Source: Arsenophonus sp052174495 (lineage in GTDB: Bacteria; Pseudomonadota; Gammaproteobacteria; Enterobacterales; Enterobacteriaceae). Taken from it: DNA of 52,020 bases. The notes beneath the pieces were generated by a model, which searched no databases, was not told where the DNA came from, and saw only the letters and a list, made by a program, of their open reading frames with translations. Shown piece by piece: positions 11,579 through 21,456 of this stretch. Positions within the stretch are counted from its first letter, which is position 1. Every line of letters starts with the position of its first letter. The stretch is taken from assembly GCA_052174495.1 (NCBI GenBank), contig JBQMRR010000048.1, forward strand, positions 1-52,020, read 5' to 3'. The position numbers and the translations under genes are program-made.

Positions 11579-12970
11579 TTACTTATAACGCCATACGGTT
11601 CCTTGCGGACTATCCTCTAAAATAATACCCATTTTAGTAAGTTGATCACGAACTAAATCAGCCTGCGCCCATAATTTGTTTTCGCGTGCATTATTACGTT
11701 TCTTAATTAAGATCTTAATTTTTTCTACGTCAATGCTGCGAGAAACTTGTACTTGATTTTGTAAGAATTGTTCAGGATTTTGTGTTAGTAATCCCAATAT
11801 ATTAGTTAATTGACGTAATTGTACTGCTAATCCATTTGCCATTGCCATATCATTGACTTTCAATCGATTAATTTCTTTTACTAAATCAAATAGAACTGAA
11901 TAAGCATCCGGAGTATTAAAGTCATCGTTCATCGCTTGTATAAAGCGCTGTTTAAATATTTCATTATTAATAGATTTAATATTATTATTATCTGTATCTC
12001 GTAAAGCGGTATAAAGACGCTCGAGGGCTGCGCGAGCTTGTTTTAAACTTTTTTCAGTATAGTTTAATTGGCTACGGTAATGTCCTGATAATAAGAAATA
12101 ACGTACTGTTTCGGCATCATAATGCGTCAATACATCACGAATTGTAAAGAAATTATTTAATGATTTTGACATTTTCTCCCGATCAACCATAACCATTCCA
12201 GTATGCATCCAATAATTTACATAGGGTCCATTATGAGCACAAGTTGATTGAGCTATTTCATTTTCATGATGAGGAAACATTAAATCTGCTCCACCACCAT
12301 GGATATCAAAATGTTTACCTAATTGTTTTCTATTAATAGCGGAACATTCGATATGCCAACCTGGTTGCCCATTTCCCCAAGGGGAAGACCAACTTGGTTC
12401 ATTGGGTTTAGATATTTTCCATAGTACAAAATCTAATGGATTAAGTTTAGCATCTGTGACTTCAACTCTTGCTCCAGCTTTTAATTGTTTAAGATCTTGG
12501 CGGGATAATAATCCATAATCAGGGTCGCTATTAATAGCAAACATGACATCACCATTGTCTGCAATATAAGCATGGCCATGCTCAATTAGTTTCGCAGTCA
12601 AAGCAATAATTTCTTTAATATAGTGTGTTGCTCTTGGCTCAAGATTTGGGCGAAAAATATTTAAAGCATCAAAGTCTTTATACATTTCAATTAACATACG
12701 TGATGTCAAAGCGTCATTTGTTTCATTATTTTCAGCTGCCCGTTTAATAATCTTATCATCCATGTCAGTTATATTACGTATATAAGTCAGATCATAACCA
12801 AGATAACGCAAATAACGACTAACTACATCAAATACTACAAAGGTTCTCCCATGACCAATATGACATAAATCATAAATAGTAACGCCACACACGTACATAC
12901 CAATTTTGCCTGGAGTGATAGGTCTAAACTCTTCTTTTTGACGACTTAGTGTATTATAAATTTTTAACAT
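11579..12970 (-). CDS. cysS: Cysteinyl-tRNA synthetase
   Basis: CysRS, a class I synthetase, charges tRNA-Cys in the cytosol. The 463-residue product matches E. coli CysS (461) end to end. The Rossmann fold has the HIGH motif in CHIGHGRT and the KMSKS loop in REKMSKSLNN. Zinc ligands are present: Cys in MYVCGVT, Cys in HIECSA, His in DIHGGG and Glu in HHENEIA. The frame stays open 24 codons upstream, but family alignment starts at MLKIYNTLSRQ, so the ATG at 12970 is chosen. It diverges from the ppiB-lpxH strand, as in E. coli. Confidence 0.97.
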   Translation of the reverse strand: MLKIYNTLSRQKEEFRPITPGKIGMYVCGVTIYDLCHIGHGRTFVVFDVVSRYLRYLGYDLTYIRNITDMDDKIIKRAAENNETNDALTSRMLIEMYKDFDALNIFRPNLEPRATHYIKEIIALTAKLIEHGHAYIADNGDVMFAINSDPDYGLLSRQDLKQLKAGARVEVTDAKLNPLDFVLWKISKPNEPSWSSPWGNGQPGWHIECSAINRKQLGKHFDIHGGGADLMFPHHENEIAQSTCAHNGPYVNYWMHTGMVMVDREKMSKSLNNFFTIRDVLTHYDAETVRYFLLSGHYRSQLNYTEKSLKQARAALERLYTALRDTDNNNIKSINNEIFKQRFIQAMNDDFNTPDAYSVLFDLVKEINRLKVNDMAMANGLAVQLRQLTNILGLLTQNPEQFLQNQVQVSRSIDVEKIKILIKKRNNARENKLWAQADLVRDQLTKMGIILEDSPQGTVWRYK

Positions 12971-13246
12971 TAAGAATTTTCCCATTATCAGCTGGATATA
13001 CACATGCGGTAAATGGTTTACCTTAATTATAAGGCTATACAAGTTATACTCTTTCTATGGATAGATTTTAGTATTAAAGACTTATATTTCTAGTTATGCA
13101 ACTAGAAAGTGCAAGGAAATTATTTAACATTCAATAAATACTGAAACAATCTATCCTATATTAGTATAATATAGTTGATATGCTTTAAATTATTTATTTT
13201 TCTTTTAATTTTACATTATTTATAGCAATTTATCAGAAATAAGAAA

Positions 13247-13745
13247 ATGGGTAGGTAATTTCACGCCAATTTAAAAGATTTTATCATTAAAATTTTTAAT
13301 AAAAAATTATCCAATAACAGTAAAAGTTTTTTAAACTATTCTCGTAATAGATTTTACTATGAACGATTTTCATCACATTATTAATCACATTTATGATCTA
13401 ATATAAAAGTTTTAAACCCGAAATTCTGCAAAAACAACTAAGAAGGTCCCAATAAAAAATTATTACGAATAAACAACTTAAAATAACCAAAGGGCACATT
13501 ATTCGCCTCTAAAATTAATGATCTAGATTCAGCAATCCCAAAATTTATTATTAATGTTATCAACAACGATTTTCTAAATTTTTATTTAAAATAATAAAAT
13601 GGTTAGGAATTATTTTGTCTTTGGTAAAATAGTTAAAGGAATAAAAATTATTGATAGAATTAAAGAAGTTAAAACAGATCGCAGTGGCTTACTTTAATAT
13701 ATACCCCCATTGGAAACGTTAGCATTAAATGCTTACCATTAATAA
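13247..13745 (+). pseudogene. ppiB: ppiB pseudogene (peptidyl-prolyl cis-trans isomerase B)
   Basis: Eroded pieces in order match E. coli PpiB. The N-terminal part reads FHANLKDFIIKIFNKK and SFLNYSRNRFYYERF (compare TFHTNHGDIVIKTF and NFLDYCREGFYNNTIF). The middle part gives DSAIPKFIINVINNDFLNF (compare HSATAQFFINVVDNDFLNF). The C-terminal part gives FVFGKIVKGIKIIDRIKEV. Frames shift repeatedly and several stops intervene, so no functional isomerase can be made. Its place between cysS and lpxH is exactly ancestral. A start near 13247 is inferred from alignment. Confidence 0.88.
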
Positions 13746-13758
13746 ATAATTAAAAATT

Positions 13759-14484
13759 ATGGCAATCTTATTTATTTCTGACTTGCATTTGAGCGAAAAA
13801 GAGCCGTCTACCACTGTCAGTTTTTTGCATTTCTTACGTGAACAAGCGAGTCAAGCTAAGGCTTTATATATTTTAGGTGACTTTTTTGATTATTGGATCG
13901 GTGATGATAATCCTAGCCTTCTTCTTAAACTTATAGTTCAAGAACTTAAAAAACTGAAAAGTAAAGGTGTTTCATGCTATTTTATTCATGGTAATCGTGA
14001 TTTTTTACTAGGCAAGAAATTTGCTAAAGAAAGTGGCATGATCTTATTACCAGCAGAGAAAGCATTAACATTATATGGCTATAACATTCTAATATTACAC
14101 GGTGATACACTTTGTACTGATGATATTTCTTATCAACGTTATCGAAAACGAGTATATAATCGGTGGTTACAAAAGTTATTTCTAGCGCTTCCCTTATCTA
14201 CCCGCCACCGTATTGCTGAAAAAATCCGCAAGAACAGTCAATCTGCTACCCAACTTAAGCCAGAGTTCATTACCGATGTCAATAAACAAACAGTAATTGA
14301 AAAATTTCGGAAACATCAAGTCGATTGGATTATCCATGGGCACACTCATCGACCTGCTACCCATGAAATTAATGTTAATGGTAAAATATTATACCGAGCA
14401 GTATTAGGTGCCTGGGATCAAAATGGCTCAATGATCAAAATAACGCCTAAAACCATAGAGCTGTTTTATTTTCCTTTTTATTAA
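13759..14484 (+). CDS. lpxH: UDP-2,3-diacylglucosamine pyrophosphohydrolase LpxH
   Basis: LpxH cleaves UDP-2,3-diacylglucosamine to lipid X and UMP at the inner face of the cytoplasmic membrane, the fourth step of lipid A synthesis. The 241-residue product (E. coli 240) is a calcineurin-like metallophosphoesterase with every metal motif: ISDLHL at the N-terminus, GDFFDYWIGDD near residue 41, HGNRDFLLG near 80, LHGDTLCTDD near 114 and HGHTHRPA near 195. The ATG is fixed by colinearity; no Shine-Dalgarno is obvious. It lies between ppiB and purE pseudogenes and is the only survivor of the ppiB-lpxH-purE-purK run, consistent with lipid A synthesis still being needed. Confidence 0.96.
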   Translation: MAILFISDLHLSEKEPSTTVSFLHFLREQASQAKALYILGDFFDYWIGDDNPSLLLKLIVQELKKLKSKGVSCYFIHGNRDFLLGKKFAKESGMILLPAEKALTLYGYNILILHGDTLCTDDISYQRYRKRVYNRWLQKLFLALPLSTRHRIAEKIRKNSQSATQLKPEFITDVNKQTVIEKFRKHQVDWIIHGHTHRPATHEINVNGKILYRAVLGAWDQNGSMIKITPKTIELFYFPFY

Positions 14485-14639
14485 CCTTCTTCAACTCACT
14501 TTAATTCTGATAAAAAAATTAAGCAAACGTTTTCTTTCTTTATCAACTATAATATATCTTACTTGATTTCTATCAATAGATGACTTAAATCCAGAAGAAA
14601 TAATTAATGATCGCTTAATTTGATACATAAAATTATCAT

Positions 14640-15085
14640 ATTCTAATAAAAAATGTAATAATAATTAGTTCTAAAGCAACTGGAACACGATGAAATATGG
14701 ATCTGATATTCTCTATAAATTATTTCTTCTCTATCAGGAGAAATATTTTCTGTTCATAAAACACCAAATAAACTCTCTTAATCCTTCGTTGAATAAGTAA
14801 ATTAAAATAATTATAAATTATTATTACCAGATTCTGATTTGACGACATATTTACCTGGTATTTTAGCACCTAAAACGTTAGTTTCTATTTTTAAGTATTC
14901 TTATTATAAGAGAACGACGCTTGATGGAATTAATGACATCTATTCAATTGTTTAAATGCCTAATAATATTCTTATGATTACTTTAATAATTACTAAAGCA
15001 GGGGCAAAATAGAGAATTATTGGCACTTCAATTCTTTACTAGCAAAGATAGTTAACTTTAATGTGTTTATTAATCTGGCTTTAAA
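14640..15085 (+). pseudogene. purE: purE pseudogene (N5-CAIR mutase)
   Basis: Fragments in the ancestral position after lpxH match E. coli PurE in order: VIIISSKATGTR (compare VAIVMGSKSDWATM), EIFSVHKTPNKLS (compare EVVSAHRTPDKLF), and a longer clear stretch around 14830-15000 including TYLPGILAPKTLVSIF (compare AHLPGMIAAKTLVPVL), then GINDIYSIV and TLIITKAGAK. Stops and frame changes separate the pieces. The purine-pathway carboxylation step is therefore lost at this locus. Confidence 0.85.
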
Positions 15086-15124
15086 ATAAAATAATTACAT
15101 CTTAAACAATTCCGATTTACAGAA

Positions 15125-15589
15125 GGAAAATAAAATCGATTTATGTCCTTAATATAGATAGTTAATTCTCCTGTTACGTTAAACAGGAGAACAGTTAAGT
15201 ATTAGTATCGATCCGATCGATATCGATGATAAATTAGAAACTAATTCTCTATCAAAATAATATTATAACAGCTGAAATTCAGGTCTGACCAGAGAAATTT
15301 CCGCTTATCTGTTAATTAATTAACAGGTTATCTTTATTAATTACAATATCTTACCGCAAATAACCGATCAGAGTTGCCACAAATAACTACTAGATTCTTT
15401 GCCATTAATAATGGCTCTTCAGGAACCTCTTATTAATAAAATATTATGGATATAATTATTAACCGAATAAGGAGATTTTGTTATCGTTAATGTTACGTTT
15501 CTTGTTATATCGGCAGTGATATCAGTGAGGTAATTACGTTAGACAATCTATCAACACTTCTTGCTAAAATTTAAAATTATTAGTATATC
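15125..15589 (+). pseudogene. purK: purK pseudogene, truncated by an IS256-family element
   Basis: Directly after the purE relic, weaker but ordered matches to PurK appear: SIDPIDIDDKLETNSL and, about 15270-15300, ITAEIQV followed by PEKFPL (E. coli ITAEIERWPETAL). The relic stops at an IS256-family terminus at 15590. I could not recognise the remainder of purK on the other side of the element, so it is either deleted or too eroded to read. The lpxH-purE-purK order supports the call. Confidence 0.6.
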
Positions 15590-16938
15590 TAGTGTATAAT
15601 GGCAGAGTACGTTTTACTCTGATATTTCATAAATCTGCTTCCATTTTTAAATTAGACGTTGTTTACCACCAGAGTCAGCAGGTTAACCTCTTTAAGGCAG
15701 TTTTATCTTTTTAAATAAACGAGTAGTCAACTTAAATATCATTAAAGGATTATTTTAAACTATAGTACCTCACGCGTTAGCTTCGTAAGCTAACATTATA
15801 AAAGTTTATTCAATTGAGTTAATTGTCTTTATTAACGCCAAAGTGTGTGGCTGGCAGAAAGGAATAGAATACTAATAATTTTCTCGATCTTTTTCCAACT
15901 TTTCCATCGCTACAGGATACTTCACTGAAAATATTTCTCTAAAATATTAAGAGTTTTATTATCAGAATTGCAGCTCCTTTGCTAGCCAGATTTCCTGTAG
16001 CTCAACCTTAACTTTCAGTTAGATGTTTTTAAAAAAGTGAAACCAGTGTATTAGCTATTTTATGTAGTTAATGGCGTTATTGCTGCATGTCTGGACATAT
16101 CTTTGATATGTTACCAAAAGCCAGGGTATATTCTATCCATCCTAGCACAAACCTAGAGATATGATTAAGTCCCCGTACTCGCGCATGTCATTTAGGAAAT
16201 CGACTCAGCTTGATTCTGACTCTTGATAACTATTTTCGACCGCAATGAGTTTTACATCTATGCGCCAGCGCCGCCGATAATAATCAGCAGGCAAAAGCGA
16301 TCATCTCACCTAATGGAATGATATAACCTTCAGAAAAGAAATAAACGTAACGTGTATTGCTTTAAATCACGCAGATAGCATTGCCGATACTCTTCAAGTT
16401 AATACTGCTCCTCTACCGATGGTATTGGCAGAGAAGACCATATGTTTTTTACTGAAAACCCCTAGAGCTTAGTGAAAATCATCGGTGGTATCTGACATTG
16501 CAGATAAAAGTGATGGGTAATAACTTTTTAATGATTTTCCCATGCTTAAGCTGAGTCAATAGCAAGCAGCTGCTGAAGGATATTACCTTACCGTTAATAT
16601 CTCCTTGACCTTAACCACTTTAGTCTCAACATCGCTAATACCAGTCTGTATGATTTGATATCACGAATAATCGTTATAATCTACGCCATGAACGCCTGTC
16701 GATAAAGGTGTTAGCATGTTGAGGAGCATGGCACACTTCGAGCACCATCTTAACAGGAGTGTTTATTAACTACATATCATCCCATTAGGATGAGTTCATA
16801 CAAGGGATACAGGGTAATATCTGGTTTTACGGATATTTATGGGAGTAAATTTTCTATAGCGTATGTCTCTCTGTTGTTGAATCATCCAGAAAATCAATCA
16901 ATAGAATACGATACACGTCTTCGAAATCCCATACACTA
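15590..16938 (-). mobile_element. Degenerate IS256-family insertion sequence, copy A
   Basis: One of several diverged copies of an element of about 1.35 kb. It begins with TAGTGTATA at 15590 and ends with the imperfect complement CATACACTA at 16938, which I take as the terminal inverted repeats. It shares long diverged blocks with copies B and C on the same strand (for example AAATTAGACGTTG near 15650). The transposase, on the minus strand, is broken by many stops. The family is assigned through copy B, where a short open frame resembles the N-terminal part of IS256 (Mutator-type) transposases. It separates the purK relic from the tsaC block. Confidence 0.75.
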
Positions 16939-18345
16939 AAAATAAACATAACTTTGATTAGAACCAAAGATTTAAATATGAACATGCGGATTTAATTGAT
17001 AACCACAATAAAACGTTAGTTAAATATCTATAGTCTTAAGATGGTAAATTACTACAAATAAGGTTACGTTTTAATAACGTATTTTATGGTTGTAATTGTT
17101 ACATTAAATCTTAATTCGTCGTGAATGCTAAATCAATTTCTGATAAATGTTCTTTCTATCAAAATCTATTTTTAATAGAAAAAAGATTTAACTAAATGCA
17201 GAATATTTTATGCAAATAAATTATATAATAAACAGAATATGTTGAAAAAGGTTATTGTTTTGTTTGAAAAACACTGGTAGCTACGTCTGTATTTTAATTG
17301 TTATTGTTTTAAACAACTTTCTTTAGGTTCTAAAGGTCAGATAATTCAGTAAATAAACGACCTTACATCATCGAATTTACTCAGCTATCTTTTTAATCAG
17401 CTAATATAGCTATTCAGATTTTGAATGTAGAATTATTCCTAATAACTTTTTGATTATCTAATATTATTATTGGATGGTGATTAATTTTATGCTCGTTTGC
17501 AAAGATTTTTATATCATTTAACTCCATCCGAATAAAGTGAACGCTTATCGATGATCGTCTTAAATGAAGAGTTCATATACTTTGCATTAAACTCTTCAAG
17601 ATCTCATTGGTTATAATGACCTTTATCGATCTCCGCCAATTAAGACCGAGCAATTTATTCTTTCCTTTCATCTCTTACTCTTGCATATTTTCTAGTTTTT
17701 TCATTAAAATGCAATAGTTCTATTTAAAGGATTAAGAAAAAATATTTTATCTACTTTAATAAATATCCTTACTGCATTCATATTGACTATCGCCGATGAG
17801 GAAAGGAAGGAGCAATCATCTAAACGATGCTTTTAAGTGAATGCCTGTATGTATTTCGCTAATTCTATTAAAGTTGAGGTATTCAATATATATTGCAGAT
17901 AACTAAACTATTATTCTTGTGATCTATTTTCCCTATAGAATCCCATTTCCAGTAAGATTATTCAATCTTTTTCTAGAATTTGAAGATTTTATAAAAATAT
18001 CGCTGTAATCCTAATTAATATGGAGCCTGGAGAAAAACCCCATACTAGGCGCGAAAGCGGATAATATTTTTCATTATCACAATCTAGAAAAGATAAAGTA
18101 AAATAAGTTGCTTTAATAGATGATCAATATCATCTAACAGATTGTCACCGAGTCAACTAATGAGATATAGCTTTATATTAGCATATTAGCAGAGACTTAG
18201 AAAAAATCTCTTTTATCTGTATTACGGTTTACTTTTTCATAGTAACCTCTCTAGTAAAATCCTTTATATAGTATAGGGATTTCTAGCAATTATTCTTTCT
18301 AAAAAGACAATAAATAGTAGTAATAAATATATGGAATAACTTGAT
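16939..18345. other. 1.4 kb eroded region upstream of tsaC
   Basis: No gene could be read in any frame. In many enterobacteria dprA, smg and yrdD precede tsaC, but I found no convincing trace of them, nor of the missing part of purK. The last 100 bp must hold whatever promoter drives tsaC-aroE; no clear -35/-10 pair was identified. Confidence 0.5.
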
Positions 18346-18915
18346 ATGGTTGATGAAATATCCCTTTCATTTCAAAAAATTATTTTAGCGCTAAATAAAG
18401 GAAAAATTATAGCATATCCGACAGAAGCTATTTTTGGCCTTGGATGTGATCCTAATAATAATAAAGTAGTTCGTCAGTTATTATCTTTAAAGCAGCGATC
18501 ATGGAAAAAAGGATTAATTTTAATAGCTGGAGATTATAAACAATTAATACCTTATATTGATGATAATAAATTAACTAATTTACAAAAAGAAATGATGCTT
18601 TCAATAGGGTCTAAAGCTATAACCTGGGTAGTGCCCGCTAGAAAAAACATACCAAAATTGTTAACAGGAAAATTTAATTCACTTGCAGTTCGGATTACGA
18701 ATTTTGAGTTAATTAAAAAACTTTGTTTTTTATATGGTAAACCACTAATTTCTACTAGTGCTAATTTAAATGGATTATCACCATGTAGAACAAAAGAGGA
18801 AGTTATTGTGCAGTTTAATAACCAAGTATCCGTTTTAGATGGTTCTGTTGGTGGACGTAATAATCCATCTGAAATTCGAGATATAATAACGAATTACTTA
18901 TATCGAAAAGGTTAA
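18346..18915 (+). CDS. tsaC: Threonylcarbamoyl-AMP synthase TsaC
   Basis: TsaC makes threonylcarbamoyl-AMP from threonine, bicarbonate and ATP for t6A37 modification of ANN-decoding tRNAs. The 189-residue product is colinear with E. coli TsaC (190) and keeps the substrate-binding features: AYPTEAIFGLGCDP near residue 24, SLKQR with its conserved Lys and Arg, KGLILIA, SLAVRITN, STSANLNG and NPSEIRD. The family's hallmark WPGP turn is missing: E. coli SRWPGPVTFVFPA aligns with SIGSKAITWVVPA here (around residues 87-99), four consecutive changes in an otherwise conserved protein. It is either functional but divergent or beginning to decay. The stop lies 5 bp before aroE, so the two are probably co-transcribed. 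Confidence 0.92.
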   Translation: MVDEISLSFQKIILALNKGKIIAYPTEAIFGLGCDPNNNKVVRQLLSLKQRSWKKGLILIAGDYKQLIPYIDDNKLTNLQKEMMLSIGSKAITWVVPARKNIPKLLTGKFNSLAVRITNFELIKKLCFLYGKPLISTSANLNGLSPCRTKEEVIVQFNNQVSVLDGSVGGRNNPSEIRDIITNYLYRKG

Positions 18916-18920
18916 TATAA

Positions 18921-19733
18921 ATGAAAGAATTTGCAGTATTGGGAAATCCAGTAGTACATAGTAAATCACCACTTATTCATAAATTATTTGCTGAACAAAC
19001 TAATATTAAATATGAATATGGGAAAGTGCTAGTTCCTTTAAATAAATTTGAAGAAAAATTAGATAATTTTTTTTCTATAGGAGGAAGGGGCGTAAATATT
19101 AGTTTGCCTTTTAAGGAATTAGCCTATCATAATGTTGATAAATTAACTAAAAAAGCTCAAATATGTGCCTCAGTTAATACTATCAAGAGATTAGATAATG
19201 ATAGATTACTAGGTGATAATTCCGATGGAATAGGTTTAGTTTTAGATCTTGAGCGTTTGAGATTTATTAAAAAAGGAATCCATATATTACTAATTGGTGC
19301 TGGTGGTGCAGCACGTGGTGTTATAGCTCCTATTTTAAATTACGGTTGTCGAATAACGATTACAAATCGTACATACAGTAAGGCAGATAAATTAGCAAAA
19401 CAATTTTCTATTATAGGAGATATTAATTCATTGATGATGGAATCTATTCATTCTGCTGAGTACGATTTAGTTATTAACGCGACATCCTCTGGAATTACAA
19501 GGGAAGTTCCTTCTATTTCACCTAAAATATTTAGGCAAAACGTTTTTTGTTATGATATGTTCTATCAATTAAATGAAACACCATTTTTAAGATTAGCAAA
19601 AACTCATGGAGTATTAAAATATGCTGATGGTATTGGCATGTTAGTAGGTCAAGCTGCTTTTGCTTTTAAATTATGGCACGGTAAATTACCTAATATTTTA
19701 TCTGTATTACAGCAATTAAAAGAAAAATACTAA
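18921..19733 (+). CDS. aroE: Shikimate 5-dehydrogenase AroE
   Basis: AroE reduces 3-dehydroshikimate to shikimate with NADPH in the cytosol (chorismate pathway). The 270-residue protein matches E. coli AroE (272) throughout. The substrate site has SKSPLIH near residue 14, the catalytic Lys in SLPFKELA near 66 and the catalytic Asp in GDNSDGIG near 101. The NADP-binding loop is GAGGAARG near 127, followed by TNRTYSKA. The C-terminal DGIGMLVGQAAFAF helix is present. It follows tsaC by 5 bp in the ancestral order. The downstream ancestral neighbours are gone; IS256 copy B begins 72 bp after the stop. Retention points to continued synthesis of aromatic compounds or folate. Confidence 0.96.
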   Translation: MKEFAVLGNPVVHSKSPLIHKLFAEQTNIKYEYGKVLVPLNKFEEKLDNFFSIGGRGVNISLPFKELAYHNVDKLTKKAQICASVNTIKRLDNDRLLGDNSDGIGLVLDLERLRFIKKGIHILLIGAGGAARGVIAPILNYGCRITITNRTYSKADKLAKQFSIIGDINSLMMESIHSAEYDLVINATSSGITREVPSISPKIFRQNVFCYDMFYQLNETPFLRLAKTHGVLKYADGIGMLVGQAAFAFKLWHGKLPNILSVLQQLKEKY

Positions 19734-19804
19734 TATAAATCAGTTGGTATATTTATACGGGGAATAATAATGATATCAGGTGAAATTAGAGTTACTAACA
19801 AATC

Positions 19805-21174
19805 TAGTGTATAGCAATTAAGATAGGCTCTAATATTTAATAAATCTGTTCTTCATCATTAAATTGGACGTTGTCATTACTAGGATCAGTAAGCTAAATC
19901 TCTTTAGGCAGTTCTAAATTTTATGAATAGACTGTAGTAGCTTAAATACCATTAAAGGCATTATTTTTCTTGAACTATAAGGTACTTCTCGTGCGTCAGA
20001 TTCTTAGTTTCATACTATCACAAAAGGTAATTTAATCGAACTTCTTCTTATTATTATTAACGATCCATACACATTACGCTGATAAAAAGTTATAGGATGC
20101 AGTAATTTTCCTTAATCTTTCTCCACCTTCTTAATCGCTGCAAAAAGATACTTCGCTAAAAATCTTGGCAACAAAATATTAAGAGTTTTATTATCAGTAT
20201 TGTAACTCTCTTATTAGGCAAAGCTCCAGAGTTCATCTTTAACTTTTAGTTACATACCTTTAGGAAATGAAACCAGTGCATTAGCTATTTTGTATATCTA
20301 ATGGCGTTAATACTGCGTGTTCACGAATATTTTCGTATTCCATGCAAAATCCAAACACCACATTTCCGTACGAAGCCTTGGAAATACGATTAAGTCACCT
20401 ACTCGCATGTCATTTAGGAAATCGACTTAGTTCGCTTCTGACTTTCAATAAGCATCTTCGAGTGCATTGAGCTCATTATGTCAATGCACAATGCCACCGA
20501 TAATTAGACAACAGACAAAGGCGATAATCTTCCCCTGATAGGGTATTCTGTCATCAGCACAGAAATAAACGTAACTCGTATCAATTAAATCACACAGCTA
20601 CTATTGCTAATACTCTTAAAGGTATTGCTATTTTAGTCTACTGATACCTTCATAGTAGAAGATCATGCGCTTCTCGGTGATAAGCACTCTAGAAATTTAT
20701 GAAAAATCAGCAGTGGGAGAGATGCCTAATAACTCCTCCAACCCATCAGAGCAACTCTTTGCTACTTTTGCACGCTTTAGATAAAGTGCTAGAAACAAGC
20801 TGTTGAAGGATATTCCGTTGTCTCTTTGATTTTTCTCTTTAACCTTAGGCATTTTAATCTTAACATTACCAATACTAGTCTGTATGATTCCCTCTAGCAA
20901 ATAATCGTTATAGATACGACCATATAGACCGCATCGACAAAGCAGAATTTAGCACATTCTCTTACAGCATGTGGACTTCGAGTTCCTCCTCAACAGCGTT
21001 ACTATAAGCTTCCTGCTAGTATCACAAATAAGCTAATGTAATGGATTGAAGTAATATCTCATTTCACAGACCACAATATGGTAAACTTTTTATGGCATAT
21101 CGTTTTCTGTTCTTGAAATCATGTATAAAATCAATCAGCAGAATATAATATCTCTAAAACTCTATATATCATAA
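19805..21174 (-). mobile_element. Degenerate IS256-family insertion sequence, copy B
   Basis: Same element as copy A, with TAGTGTATA at the left end (19805) and an eroded complement near 21174. Minus-strand positions 20900-20697 keep a 67-codon fragment whose segments IIQTSIGNVKIKMPKVK and SFNSLFLALYLKRAK match the N-terminal region of IS256 (Mutator-type) transposases, where a conserved QT-G-V-PK stretch is followed by F-S-L-P-Y-R. Elsewhere the frame is destroyed. The copy marks the end of the tsaC-aroE synteny block. Confidence 0.8.
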
Positions 21175-21456
21175 ATGAGCTAACTTGATTTTGGTACTGT
21201 TTATACTCTGAGATATATAAATTTTTAAGAATTAATTCAGATAAACCGGAGTAAATCTCTTAAAGATAGTAAACTTGGCAGAACAGGAGATAATACGCTA
21301 CTTTACATATTACAAATCGCCTGCTTATCTGAAGTAATTTATAATCTCTCTTAAAAAATTAATAATGAAGACCAACTAATTTTTTATGATATCGCAAAGA
21401 AGCTATACAGTAGTATCTTCGCTTTTCGGTCTCCATTTTTTCTCGATATGTAAATA

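Noticed and set aside
12971..13042. Upstream extension of cysS by 24 residues
   Set aside because: The extension has no counterpart in CysRS proteins; the family start is MLKIYNTL.
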